A stretch of DNA of 38,738 nucleotides from IMG/VR virus record IMGVR_UViG_3300025849_000087, positions 1 through 38,738 of that record. One strand, 5' to 3'. The translations under genes were made by a program, and so were the position numbers. The notes under the pieces were generated by a model. That model was not told the origin of the DNA. It saw nothing but the letters and a program-made list of their open reading frames with translations, and made no database searches. Positions 27,620 to 37,341 of the stretch are shown here, in pieces. This DNA comes from a virus. Each line of letters begins with the position of its first letter. Position 1 is the stretch's first letter.

Positions 27620-30600
27620 TTAATTATATTCCCCGGAGCTAAAATTTGCTGCTGAGCTTTGTATGCCCACTATAGAACTTGTATCACTAGTAATAACGTT
27701 GCCAGATGCTTTAAGTCTTGTTGCTGTTATTGCAGATATAACTTCAACATCGTCAACTTGTGCTGCATTTACAAATATTTCATCATCTTCTGCCTTTATT
27801 TCAAACAAACTACCAAATGTTTGATCTACACTAGTTGGAACAATAACAAAAGTTTTTAAATTTGGAGCCATTTGCTGTGTTACATATGCTGACAATTCTT
27901 GGAAATAAAATGTATCTCCAAAGTCCCAATTTTCTAATGCAAAAAATTCATTCACATATGTAATTACATCTGCTTTTAATTGGTTATCTGTTATGACTAC
28001 ATTTTCATTTTTTACTATTTTAAATTTTGCTTGTAACAATGTAGGTGCCTTTTCTCCGAACAAAGGTTTATATTTTACAGGATGATAAATTACTTCATCA
28101 CTAAGTGATTTTTGTTGATTTATTATTTGTCCAAAGTTTAAAAATAGTTGATCTGAACTTAACGGCAAAGGCGCAGTTTCTATCGATCCTTTTAAATATT
28201 TTCTATATTCAATATCGAATGTTTTTGTTAGTAAGTAAGTATCAATTATATTAGTACTGCTAGGATCAATTCTATAATTTTGATCTGCATTATGTATATA
28301 TTGGAATTTAATATTAGATCTACCAACATATGATTTATAGTCATTTGTTATTTCTAATATACCATTTTCTATTTTATAAAAAGCATTTGTTGATGTATTA
28401 TAAAAAACATCACCTTCGTTGTAACCTGCAATTATAATATCTAAATTATTAACTTTATAAACATTTGTACCAGGTGTGTATCTATAATCTTCTACTTCAG
28501 AAGATGGATTATATTTTTCTAACATAATAATTTTTTCAGATGCATTAATATTTGGTAAAACAATTTGTTCAAATATATCAGGATCGTCAACTACACCATC
28601 GTCGTCATTATCAAAAAAGTTAACTTCTATTTTTTTACTACTAATGTACCCTTCGCTATCCCTATATGACTCAGATATTTCCCAATCAAAATCTGTTGTT
28701 AATGGGTTAATTTCTTGAACATCTAATTTAGTGTTAATGTTTAATACTCGTATAGTATCAATTATTGTATTACCAGTTTTATTGTTATATATTTTATCTC
28801 TGCCATCAAAGAAAAATCTTACTTCTTCGTCTGATTCAAAAATATATCTCATAGAGCGTGTAGTAATTGTGTATGTATTACCATTAGTTTCAAATAATAA
28901 CAACCAACTTGCGTCTAAATTTTGTGATGCAGTGTCACCGGCTCTACCTAGCCCAAATTCGTTTACAAAATTAATATTGTCTTCTGTAATAATTTTCCAT
29001 CTTTCAACAAGATAATCATATCTTAATGCAAATGTCTTGTAAGTAAAAATTCTATCAATCATTTGTGATTTAACATCTGAACTGACTACTGTTGTAAGTG
29101 CTGGTATAATTTCTGCAATCGTTGGATTAATATTTGTCAACGACGGTATAATTTCGTTAAAAACAATATCTCCAGCATTGCTGCCATCATTTGCAACACT
29201 GATTACTTTAGCCCAAATATATTCAACCTGGCCTGCGTGTGGGTTGGCGGTGTTTGACATTAATGTAACATTGTTAGAAGTTTTCATAAAATGGAAGCCT
29301 GCAGGAGGAACAAATTTTACCATAGATCCAACAGTAAGATATTTTAAGCTAGTAGATGTAAACCCTCCAGTTTTTAAACTTAGGCCATCTAAATTTGCAT
29401 CTGAAAATGATCCAGAACTTTCATTAGTACCAGACGAAAACTGTGTCCATATATAATTGTTTAAAGAAAAATCAATTCTTGTAAATTTATCATAATAATA
29501 ATTTCTAAGTTGTTTCTTTGTAAGTATCGGTTGTATTGTATTAATTATTAAATTTTCAATATCATTACGAGTAGTAAATGTTAATCCATTTCTATCTAGA
29601 TAGTATTCTTTATACAACACACCGTCATTACCATATATATTTGTTTTTGAATACTTTCCTGTAGAATCAATTAAATCAAAATATCTACTTATACCACTTG
29701 AAGTTCTATTTACACTTTTTGTTTTTATTATTTCTTGACTTATTGTGCTTGGCACAATATTATAATCTTCAGCCGTAACCATTCTATTTTGAGTATAATA
29801 AACTGCTGGAGCATTTAACTTAATACTTTCGTTTGTTTCAGATGATGCACTATTCAAGACAGAATATTTTAAACTTAATTCAAATGTTAATGTTTCTTCT
29901 ATTCCTTCTGAAGAAAGATAATCAATGTCAATTGTAATTTTTTGCATACTATTAGCAGTAATATTTAATGACGAGTTTGCACTAGTTCTAAAATAACTTT
30001 TAAATGATCCTTGAGGAAGGTTTCCGAATATTCCGTCACTAAAGACTAAATCAATTTTATCATCTAAACGTGTAACTACGCTATAGATATTTTTTTGTGT
30101 ACTTGATAAGTTATTGTAAACAGCATTGTTTCCTGTTGCACTATCAACTTTTTCCCACAAACCAGTTTCAAACCCGGATGTGTTTAATTGGTATAACCAA
30201 ACATCTGTATTATTAACGTTATTAGTTTCAATGCTAATTACTTGATTAGTTGACGGTGTGTCAATTGTAAATGTTCCGTCTTCTAATAACCCTTGTTTAA
30301 AGTGCATAAAGAATCCAGTGTTTGAACTACCGAAACCTTTGTTATCATCTCTATAGATAAATCCTAAATTATTTCCTGCTAATGGTGGTTCTTCGATTAT
30401 TTCATCAGATGTTAGTTCAGCTGAAACAACTTCAAACGGAATATTTTTCCCATCAATAACTTTTGAAAATCTATAGATCGGAAGATCAGTTGACGATCCG
30501 TTTAATTTATACTGTTGCGAAGATATATTGTTTACTTTAGCACTCTGTCTTGGGCGGCCAAATTTATTTGTTGACGGCAATGCTGCATTTAAAATTTTTG

Positions 30601-31069
30601 TAAATTGCTCGTACCAGTCAGGGTTAGTATTATCATTCCACAACACACTTTGACGACTAATATTTGATCCATTTGCATCTATAACATCTTCTGTAGTTTT
30701 AATTGACTCGACTTTTAATAAGCCACTTGCAGCTAAATTACGTTTTGCATTATAACTTAACAGCCTAGCTAATCTTAATATAGATTCCCTACGTTCTGCA
30801 AGCTCAAGAAAGTTTTCACGAGAATTTAGATCAATACGGAACGAAAGATTTTGACCTAAAAAACAAATCATATCAATTAACGCAAGATATTCAGATGACT
30901 CAATATAATCGTTAAAATCTTCTGGATAGTTTTCTCGTAGATAACTAATCATAGTTCGTCTTAGGTTATCAAAATCATAACTTTTAAAGTTTGCATTACG
31001 GAAAGATTGGTAAATTCTCTTCCAATCTTCAGCAACTAAAAGTCTGTTTTGTCTATCGGTTGATGACAT
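27620..31069 (-). CDS. gp6: Baseplate wedge protein gp6
   Basis: This 1149-residue protein is the T4 gp6 homologue of the baseplate wedge. The first 110 residues are highly characteristic: YDFDNLRRTMISYLRENYPE, DFNDYIESSEYLALIDMICF, then LGQNLSFRIDLNSRENFLE and AERRESILRLARLLSYNAKR. The central part (VYYTQNRMVTAEDYNIVPST at about residue 420) matches baseplate J/gp6 family proteins. The C-terminal third has the ALENWDFGDTFYFQELSAYV stretch near residue 1055. gp6 dimers join the wedges into the ring that surrounds the hub. At 1149 residues it is much longer than T4 gp6 (660), mostly from extra beta-rich insertions. A GAGGA ribosome site and a late-promoter-like GATAAATA precede it. Confidence 0.95.
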   Translation of the reverse strand: MSSTDRQNRLLVAEDWKRIYQSFRNANFKSYDFDNLRRTMISYLRENYPEDFNDYIESSEYLALIDMICFLGQNLSFRIDLNSRENFLELAERRESILRLARLLSYNAKRNLAASGLLKVESIKTTEDVIDANGSNISRQSVLWNDNTNPDWYEQFTKILNAALPSTNKFGRPRQSAKVNNISSQQYKLNGSSTDLPIYRFSKVIDGKNIPFEVVSAELTSDEIIEEPPLAGNNLGFIYRDDNKGFGSSNTGFFMHFKQGLLEDGTFTIDTPSTNQVISIETNNVNNTDVWLYQLNTSGFETGLWEKVDSATGNNAVYNNLSSTQKNIYSVVTRLDDKIDLVFSDGIFGNLPQGSFKSYFRTSANSSLNITANSMQKITIDIDYLSSEGIEETLTFELSLKYSVLNSASSETNESIKLNAPAVYYTQNRMVTAEDYNIVPSTISQEIIKTKSVNRTSSGISRYFDLIDSTGKYSKTNIYGNDGVLYKEYYLDRNGLTFTTRNDIENLIINTIQPILTKKQLRNYYYDKFTRIDFSLNNYIWTQFSSGTNESSGSFSDANLDGLSLKTGGFTSTSLKYLTVGSMVKFVPPAGFHFMKTSNNVTLMSNTANPHAGQVEYIWAKVISVANDGSNAGDIVFNEIIPSLTNINPTIAEIIPALTTVVSSDVKSQMIDRIFTYKTFALRYDYLVERWKIITEDNINFVNEFGLGRAGDTASQNLDASWLLLFETNGNTYTITTRSMRYIFESDEEVRFFFDGRDKIYNNKTGNTIIDTIRVLNINTKLDVQEINPLTTDFDWEISESYRDSEGYISSKKIEVNFFDNDDDGVVDDPDIFEQIVLPNINASEKIIMLEKYNPSSEVEDYRYTPGTNVYKVNNLDIIIAGYNEGDVFYNTSTNAFYKIENGILEITNDYKSYVGRSNIKFQYIHNADQNYRIDPSSTNIIDTYLLTKTFDIEYRKYLKGSIETAPLPLSSDQLFLNFGQIINQQKSLSDEVIYHPVKYKPLFGEKAPTLLQAKFKIVKNENVVITDNQLKADVITYVNEFFALENWDFGDTFYFQELSAYVTQQMAPNLKTFVIVPTSVDQTFGSLFEIKAEDDEIFVNAAQVDDVEVISAITATRLKASGNVITSDTSSIVGIQSSAANFSSGEYN

Positions 31070-31094
31070 ATTCGTTCCTCATTTTAATTACTAA

Positions 31095-31102
31095 TATTTA
31101 TC
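31095..31102 (-). promoter_or_regulatory. T4 late-promoter-like octamer before gp6
   Basis: GATAAATA on the minus strand, seven of eight matches to TATAAATA, lies in the 51-base gap between gp25 and gp6, 26 bases before the gp6 ATG. It is the clearest of the late motifs here because it is not embedded in coding sequence. It would drive gp6 and the giant gene. Confidence 0.6.
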
Positions 31103-31120
31103 GTATTAAGTTAAGTGCTA

Positions 31121-31558
31121 TTATATTAATCCGTTGTTTTGATCAAATGTAAAACGTAGAGACTCTGTAATATTATACGGCAGATATGTAAGCGTTGTTT
31201 CAATTTGCAACCCATTTTCATAATCAGTTACAATTACTTCTTCTATTGTAACTCTAGTGTCATTTTGTAACACACGGTTTACATCATCTATAACTGCTTC
31301 TTTTAGCTCTTCAGTTAACGGCTCAAATAAGACATCCCAAATAATTGTTCCAAAATTAGGATCACTTAGTTTTTCTCCCTTACGTATATGAAAATGATTT
31401 ATAATGTCTTGTTTTATAAGTGCAATATCGTTTAATCTGTAAGTTTTATTGTTAGGATTTATTGTGCTAAATCCTTTATACCAAGATTGTACAGATTGAT
31501 CTGGAGTACTATTATTTTTAGTAACTTTTACTGTTTTGTATAAATTTTTCTGTGGCAT
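31121..31558 (-). CDS. gp25: Baseplate wedge protein gp25
   Basis: This 145-residue protein is the T4 gp25 / GPW family wedge component, also related to the TssE sheath-initiator of type VI secretion. The identifying stretch is IKQDIINHFHIRKGEKLSDP followed by NFGTIIWDVLFEPLTEELK. The second half has the VTIEEVIVTDYENGLQIETT strand pair. gp25 sits where the wedge meets the first ring of the sheath and starts sheath assembly; its length is close to T4 gp25 (132). An AAGGAAG ribosome site precedes its ATG and it begins nine bases after the end of the peptidase gene. Gene order gp25 then gp6 is the usual T4-like arrangement. Confidence 0.95.
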   Translation of the reverse strand: MPQKNLYKTVKVTKNNSTPDQSVQSWYKGFSTINPNNKTYRLNDIALIKQDIINHFHIRKGEKLSDPNFGTIIWDVLFEPLTEELKEAVIDDVNRVLQNDTRVTIEEVIVTDYENGLQIETTLTYLPYNITESLRFTFDQNNGLI

Positions 31559-31567
31559 TTTACTTCC

Positions 31568-32368
31568 TTAAACTGTACTATCTTCTGCACCAGCACTAAT
31601 AGTTGATCCGTCTATAGGCACATCTAACTCTGCTGGTATTGCCCAGTTACGTCTAATAGTTAGTGTGTATTGACTGTTTGATTCAAATCTATAGTTTGAT
31701 ATTTTTGCATTGTCACCTTGGTTGCCGCCAAGCACTTTGAAACGTTTATTTTTTGTATCTACTTCCCAAACAAACCCTACATGGCCGCCGCCTCTAGTTT
31801 TTGATTTAAATACAACAACATCTCCTTTACGAATCTGTGATGTATTACGCCAAGCAACTTCTGTACCATAATTTTTGTATGCTTGCGAACTCATAGATTT
31901 TAAACCGCCTATTCCTGCTTCTTCTAAGGCCCAACTTACATAAGCAGCGCACCAAGCAAATGCCATAGAACTACTATCTCTTTCGTATGATTGATTACAT
32001 ACTCTATATGTTTGCAATATTCTTGGATTACCTGGATTACCTTTTTCAGTCCAATCCTGTGATAAACAATTTTGTAATAACGCCACAAGTCTTTCATATC
32101 CAGGATTTTGCGGAACAGGCCCTGTAACTTCTGCACCTGGAATAGTGCCTTGTTCTTGACCCGGAATGCCTCCTGATTCTATATCTTGTCTTCCACTTTG
32201 ATTAGAATAAGATAAAAATTGTTGGTTAGTTACAACGTCTCCTTCGAGATTTTGTTCAAACTCACCGTCATAATTAAAACGCTGTGATTCTGTATTAGGA
32301 ATCTCATCAGTGTAGATTGGAATGTTAGGACTTATAACTTCACTTGCTGGTATTACTACATTACACAT
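31568..32368 (-). CDS. CHAP/TIGR02594-type cell-wall peptidase or amidase
   Basis: This 266-residue protein carries, in its last 180 residues, a Cys-His peptidase domain of the TIGR02594/CHAP kind. The nucleophile candidate is Cys140 in MAFAWCAAYVSWALEEAG, the histidine is His196 in GGGHVGFVWEV, and the polar third residue is Asn216 in VLGGNQGD. Such enzymes cut peptide or amide bonds of peptidoglycan. The first 90 residues are low-complexity and proline/glutamine-rich (PGQEQGTIPGAEVTGPVPQ), which may tether the domain to the virion. It has no signal peptide. It lies between the spike gene, whose stop it overlaps in a TAATG junction, and gp25. It is therefore likely a virion-associated lysin and not a holin-dependent endolysin, though the latter cannot be excluded. 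Confidence 0.75.
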   Translation of the reverse strand: MCNVVIPASEVISPNIPIYTDEIPNTESQRFNYDGEFEQNLEGDVVTNQQFLSYSNQSGRQDIESGGIPGQEQGTIPGAEVTGPVPQNPGYERLVALLQNCLSQDWTEKGNPGNPRILQTYRVCNQSYERDSSSMAFAWCAAYVSWALEEAGIGGLKSMSSQAYKNYGTEVAWRNTSQIRKGDVVVFKSKTRGGGHVGFVWEVDTKNKRFKVLGGNQGDNAKISNYRFESNSQYTLTIRRNWAIPAELDVPIDGSTISAGAEDSTV

Positions 32369-34956
32369 TATCCAAATCCTCTATCATCTATAGGAGCATT
32401 ATACCAAGTACTATCTGCATCAACTACTGCAAAGAATTGCTGATCATGATCTCTACCTAATTCATATCCTCGTTCAGTGCCAGCAATACAAAGTCTCATG
32501 TTACCTAATATGCCTCTTCCTTTATCTTTATATCTATCTTTCAAATATGCAGCACAAACATCACACGAAAGTTTAAAATTAGAAAGAAGTAATCCTGGAT
32601 CATCTACAATATCAACACCAAATGGATTATTGTCTGTAATCGGTGCATTTGTTAATCCTGCAAGTTTTCCGTAACGCTCATAATTTCCTTTACCGGTTAG
32701 CTGAATAAGTCCTCTACCGAGATAGTTTCCTCCATCACCTTCTACATTATTGCCCATACCTGGTCCTATTGTACTTTGATAACCGTATACTAATTCAAAA
32801 AACTGGAATTTATCTTTTTTAATTTCAGTTAATTGTGAATCGCTTACAGTTCTTGATGCACTAAAAATACTACGTATTCTGTCATTACTTGTTCCGCTGT
32901 AACTTGATTCTTCAGTAGCATTAATTTGACTTTCAGTATTTGCACATGCAATAGCTGCTTTTACAAATTCTTCATTAAATCCTGCTATAGTTCTTAGTGA
33001 AGCTGCAAATATTCTTGCACGTTCTTTTTTGTCTGCAATTTCTTCAGGTGTACCAGTTGGTATTTGTGAGCCGCCTAATGTAGGTGAAGATGTAACACCG
33101 CCGGGTGTATTACTTGCTGCAATTGACCCGTTTGGTGCAACACTTCCAGCTACATTTGCTGCTGTTCCTAAAGGTGCATTTGTACCTGTAACATTACTAT
33201 TTCTTAAAAATGTATCAGGAGTCTGTGGCGGATAACTATCTATAGGCGTTTTACCTGCTTCTGTATTTTCAGGAGTATACGCTGCTGGATTTAAGTTTTC
33301 ATGTTCATACCATGGTTCGTGTCCAGGGCGACGAGTTGTCTGTAATGCTTGTTGTGGCGGAACTGGAACAACTGGAGATGCAGAATCTGCAATTTCTGCA
33401 TCGCCTGCTATAGCTGCTGTGCCAGCTGCTGGTCCGTTTAAGTGTATTTCTGCACCAGTTTGTGTAATGTTTGCACTAGCTCGTAAATCTAAGCCGCCGC
33501 CGGCTGCTGTTACAAGTGCTGCTGTGCCGGCATGTATGTCTGTTTGCTCTCCGGACGATAATTTAGTGTTTGTTGCAGATTTGACATCTATAGCAGCATC
33601 CGAATTTACGATTAAATTACCAACTGCTTTAACATGTCCATCGCCATCAGTTGTAATTTTTAAACCAGCACAAGCATCTATATTCATATTACTAGTTGTA
33701 CCTAAAAATAAATCTTTACTACTCTGTAAAGTCATCTGATCTTGCGAAATTAGGGTTGTACTTTGTTCACTATATAAAGATAAAGTACTTTGTGCATTTG
33801 CATTAAAACTTGTACCTGCACTAAAAGATGTATGTGTTCCTGTTTTTACATTTCGCTGATCGCCTGCAGATTCGCTATGATTTCTACCAACAACAGTATT
33901 CATATCTCGTATTGCAGTAAAATTAATATCTCTATCTGCGGTGAAATTTAAATCTTGCGCACTATGTACACTAATGCTATCTTGTGCATAGATGTCAATT
34001 TTACCGTTTGCTGTTAATTCTATCCAACTACTGCCACTACCATGAGATATGTAAACTAAATCTTCTGTATTATGAAGTAAAATTTGATGACCTGTTCTTG
34101 TACGTATTCTTGTAAGTTCATTTGCAGGTAAAGTTTTATCTCCACCTGATTCACCAGCACGTTGATTGGTATATTCCATAGGCGTATCTTTAGCCGGTCC
34201 TCTGCGTAACTGGGTTTCGTCACCGTCGTCCATTACAAAACTAGAACCGCCTAAACGATTTACAGGTATTGTAGCTTTGTGCTCTTTATCTCCGTATCTA
34301 ACCTTAGGTGCGCCTGGTCTTTTGTCTAACGGCCCGGGTGTATTCCATCCATAAACATTAGATACTGCTCCTCGTCTAGCAGAAGTAGTACTAAGTCCTC
34401 GAACTTCGTCTTTATCTAATCCTTGATCAAACATTCTATTTGCATAATCAACGTTGACTGGTTTGTTATAAGCAGTTGGATGGTCACCTCTTGTTTCTAA
34501 TAGTTTGTTAAATTCACCTACAGGTAATTTTGTACCTGTACTGTTGTAAGAAGTAGAAGCTCTACCGTCAGGAACCATAAAGTTCATATGTGTATCTTGT
34601 ACACATCCTATCCAATATCCTTGATTAATTTTTCCTTCAGCAAATATTACAAGGACTTTTGTTCCAATGTCTGGCGGGACTGCCCAAAATCCGTAACTTT
34701 TTTGTGTAGCATTGTATTGATCTTTTTTGCCGCTTCCTGCAAGAGGACTAACTCCGTAAAACGGACTTAGATATTTTACCGTTACTAACTGTCCTGACTT
34801 TTCAGGACTATTTCCTGATGATGAACTTTTTAGTAATTCAACTTCTAAACCACCTCCGTAATACGGATCTAGATGACTTACTATAAGTGCTTCGTAAGGT
34901 CCAGCATTATGTAAATCAGGCGTCAGTGCTTTTTTATTACTGCGTTTATCTTTCAT
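32368..34956 (-). CDS. gp5: gp5-like baseplate spike with C-terminal GH19 hydrolase
   Basis: This 862-residue protein is arranged as an N-terminal OB-fold (about residues 20-130: YGFWAVPPDIGTKVLVIF, then GYWIGCVQDTHMNFMVP), a beta-helix-like repeat region (about 295-510, with HSAQDLNFTADRDINFTAIR type repeats like gp5 and VgrG needles), a Pro/Thr-rich linker, and a GH19 domain (about 655-862). The GH19 features are Glu675 in ACANTESQI, Glu682/683 in ATEESSYSG, and GGNYLGRGLIQLTGKGNYER near 745. GH19 enzymes cut beta-1,4 links of peptidoglycan or chitin. In T4 gp5 the lysozyme is of the GH24 kind and sits between the OB-fold and the needle, so here both the enzyme family and its place differ. 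It would puncture and digest the cell wall at the tail tip. It is joined by TAATG overlaps to the genes on both sides. Confidence 0.85.
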   Translation of the reverse strand: MKDKRSNKKALTPDLHNAGPYEALIVSHLDPYYGGGLEVELLKSSSSGNSPEKSGQLVTVKYLSPFYGVSPLAGSGKKDQYNATQKSYGFWAVPPDIGTKVLVIFAEGKINQGYWIGCVQDTHMNFMVPDGRASTSYNSTGTKLPVGEFNKLLETRGDHPTAYNKPVNVDYANRMFDQGLDKDEVRGLSTTSARRGAVSNVYGWNTPGPLDKRPGAPKVRYGDKEHKATIPVNRLGGSSFVMDDGDETQLRRGPAKDTPMEYTNQRAGESGGDKTLPANELTRIRTRTGHQILLHNTEDLVYISHGSGSSWIELTANGKIDIYAQDSISVHSAQDLNFTADRDINFTAIRDMNTVVGRNHSESAGDQRNVKTGTHTSFSAGTSFNANAQSTLSLYSEQSTTLISQDQMTLQSSKDLFLGTTSNMNIDACAGLKITTDGDGHVKAVGNLIVNSDAAIDVKSATNTKLSSGEQTDIHAGTAALVTAAGGGLDLRASANITQTGAEIHLNGPAAGTAAIAGDAEIADSASPVVPVPPQQALQTTRRPGHEPWYEHENLNPAAYTPENTEAGKTPIDSYPPQTPDTFLRNSNVTGTNAPLGTAANVAGSVAPNGSIAASNTPGGVTSSPTLGGSQIPTGTPEEIADKKERARIFAASLRTIAGFNEEFVKAAIACANTESQINATEESSYSGTSNDRIRSIFSASRTVSDSQLTEIKKDKFQFFELVYGYQSTIGPGMGNNVEGDGGNYLGRGLIQLTGKGNYERYGKLAGLTNAPITDNNPFGVDIVDDPGLLLSNFKLSCDVCAAYLKDRYKDKGRGILGNMRLCIAGTERGYELGRDHDQQFFAVVDADSTWYNAPIDDRGFG

Positions 34957-37340
34957 TAAAATCCTCGTATAATACCACGGTTAATATCTGCTAAACGATT
35001 ATTAACATTTTCTGTTCGAGCTGTTTTTGCTAAAGCTACTTGTTCTTTAATTGTAGGGTTATCTTGTGCATTTGCTGCTGCCGGAGTTCCTGTTGCTCTA
35101 CCTGTATTATCTAACACTGCGGATTGGCCGTTAAATTGTTTGTATACGCTTTGTCCTGTTGATCTTCCTTCTTGATTAATTCTACGTATGCATTCTAATT
35201 CTTGTGTAAATTTTCCGCCAGCCCATCTTGATTGAACTTTAATTACCTTATATAACCCACTAAACGGTTCTACAGGAACTGTATCTTCTGGAAAATCCAT
35301 AAGTCCTGTATTATCATTATAATCAATTGGAGTTCTAAAATTTATAATAATATCAACTTCACTTCGTTGATAATCCATTTGTCCGTCTTGTGTAATATTT
35401 AATGTTCCAGGTCTACTATTATAATTTCCCATTCCGCTGTCAGACAGATAATAAGGATCTCCCATAATATTAAAAGTAATTGTAACTAAATCAACCCGGC
35501 TGTTTACTATACTATCATGGAAAGATCTAGCAACTCTAGTAGCAACGCTTTCATTGCTACCGCCTCCTATGTTACCAGTACCGTGTGTTCCTGTTCTACG
35601 TATACCGCCGCCGTTTTGGCCTGCAGAACCGCCTTGGCTAACTGTTGCTTGAGCTTCTCCGGTTGCACTTGTACTAGATTTTGTAGAAGTAACACTAGTT
35701 GCTGAAAGTGCATCACCGTCAGCACTTACTGCACTAAAAAATTGATTATTTAGATTAATTTCAAAATCTAATATATCATTATTTGCACCGGTATAGATAT
35801 AATCATATTGTTTATTAGCAAGTTGTTTTAATCTTTCAAATCCTGGAGCAGTTTGTGTTGGACTAGAAATTGTTGCTAGATGTACTTTATATGGTACAAC
35901 TTTATATACATAAATTTTTGGTGTTGTACCTGTTCGACGTTGTTCTTCAGCATCTGCTATCGGATATACTTCGGTTTCAATTTTAAACCAATCAACCATT
36001 CCAACAGAATCAGGACGAGGTTCGGCAAATTTTTTACCGTAATCACTAATAATTACAAGTTCTTCAATAATATCTTGTATTTTTGAACCTTTAGGAAACG
36101 TATAAGTTCTTAAATCATGACTTACACTCATTTTATCATTTTCAAATAATAATGTTTCTTCGTTATAAGTTAAACCTGCTTTATTTAAAGGATGATTTCC
36201 TGGAACATCAATACTATCTGCAAGTGTAGATTTACCAATACTATTAACATTGCCACCTATATTCTCTTTTAATTTTCCCGATATGTTTGATTTACGTGCA
36301 ATATATTCTTTTGAGCTTTGAGTAACTGCTGCTCTATTAGTTGAATTTCCGATTCCAATGCCTAAATCTCCAATATTAAATCTAGGTACACTAGGAGCAT
36401 TGCCGTTTTGTGTCATATCATAAAGTACACTCTGTATATTACCTCTGCTATCTGCTGATCCTGCGCTACCGCTGGTAGATGCAACATCTTCAGGAAAAAT
36501 AATTACAAATTCACTAGGTCTAGCTCCTTGTCCTACTTGAATTTGTTCTAACAGTTGTGAATTAATTGTAGCGGATAAACTTTGGGGACCTGACTCTAAA
36601 ATTTCATCTAATGTAGATCCTGTTAATTCGACATCATTAGTCATTGTTTGTATTGCATTAGTAAGACTAATTTCATTATACGGAACTGCGGTGACATCAT
36701 ATACAGTGCCGCCGCCAGTAACATTCATATCCATGTTTACTATTTTAAGAGGAAAAAATCTTTTACTTACACTACCAATAAAATTGCCATCTTCATCTTG
36801 ACCTAAAAATTCTAAAGTAAGCAATAGAGGAGTTTCGAGATAATTTCTATATTCTTCAGCAGCAGCAATTTGTAGAGTTTGTAAAAATAAACCCATGCTA
36901 TACGGTTCCATTACTTTAAACTGAATGTTAGTAGCATTTGTAGCTCGCTGAGAAGTAGTTGGTGCAATAATTGCTTCAATGTCTATATCATCTATAAAGT
37001 ATTCTAATCTTCCAGATTCGCCTTCATATGCAGTTATAGCTTTTGTTGCTGCTAATCCTCCGCCACTTTGTAATATTGTCTTTACACTTTGACCTGCTCT
37101 ATAAGTTTTTTCAGGATATGCCATTTGAGTACTTGATAATACTGCTAAAGTAAATTTAAATGTTCCGTTTGAAAATTGTTCTAATTCGTTAGATTGTTTA
37201 CCCGTGGTACCTATACTACTACTAAACTGCGGTATTATAGATTGTTCATATTCGCCGTCATTAAATTCTCGTGCTGTTTGATTGAGCTCGTTTGTTCTGC
37301 CTGCAACATACGCTTTGATAATATCGTCACTTGATACCAT
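34956..37340 (-). CDS. Baseplate hub candidate (gp27-like by position)
   Basis: This 794-residue virion protein is probably a hub component. It starts MVSSDDIIKAYVAGRTNELN. Residues up to about 240 have a mixed fold including EYFIDDIDIEAIIAPTTSQR and GLFLQTLQIAAAEEYRNYL. The part near 650-730 (VTITFNIMGDPYYLSDSG, then PFSGLYKVIKVQSRWAGGKF and TQELECIRRI) has the 'short beta domain after a precursor' pattern seen in hub proteins of the gp27/gpD kind. A Ser/Gly-rich stretch (about 550-600) separates these. It lies immediately before the gp5-like spike gene and its stop overlaps that ATG. T4 gp27, the partner of gp5, has 391 residues, so this would be an enlarged version. I infer the role from context; sequence similarity to gp27 is not obvious by eye. 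Confidence 0.6.
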   Translation of the reverse strand: MVSSDDIIKAYVAGRTNELNQTAREFNDGEYEQSIIPQFSSSIGTTGKQSNELEQFSNGTFKFTLAVLSSTQMAYPEKTYRAGQSVKTILQSGGGLAATKAITAYEGESGRLEYFIDDIDIEAIIAPTTSQRATNATNIQFKVMEPYSMGLFLQTLQIAAAEEYRNYLETPLLLTLEFLGQDEDGNFIGSVSKRFFPLKIVNMDMNVTGGGTVYDVTAVPYNEISLTNAIQTMTNDVELTGSTLDEILESGPQSLSATINSQLLEQIQVGQGARPSEFVIIFPEDVASTSGSAGSADSRGNIQSVLYDMTQNGNAPSVPRFNIGDLGIGIGNSTNRAAVTQSSKEYIARKSNISGKLKENIGGNVNSIGKSTLADSIDVPGNHPLNKAGLTYNEETLLFENDKMSVSHDLRTYTFPKGSKIQDIIEELVIISDYGKKFAEPRPDSVGMVDWFKIETEVYPIADAEEQRRTGTTPKIYVYKVVPYKVHLATISSPTQTAPGFERLKQLANKQYDYIYTGANNDILDFEINLNNQFFSAVSADGDALSATSVTSTKSSTSATGEAQATVSQGGSAGQNGGGIRRTGTHGTGNIGGGSNESVATRVARSFHDSIVNSRVDLVTITFNIMGDPYYLSDSGMGNYNSRPGTLNITQDGQMDYQRSEVDIIINFRTPIDYNDNTGLMDFPEDTVPVEPFSGLYKVIKVQSRWAGGKFTQELECIRRINQEGRSTGQSVYKQFNGQSAVLDNTGRATGTPAAANAQDNPTIKEQVALAKTARTENVNNRLADINRGIIRGF

Positions 37341-37341
37341 G

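Noticed and set aside
31070-31120. Intrinsic terminator between gp25 and gp6
   Set aside because: The gap is AT-rich but has no stable G+C stem followed by a T-run; the late octamer explains its content better.
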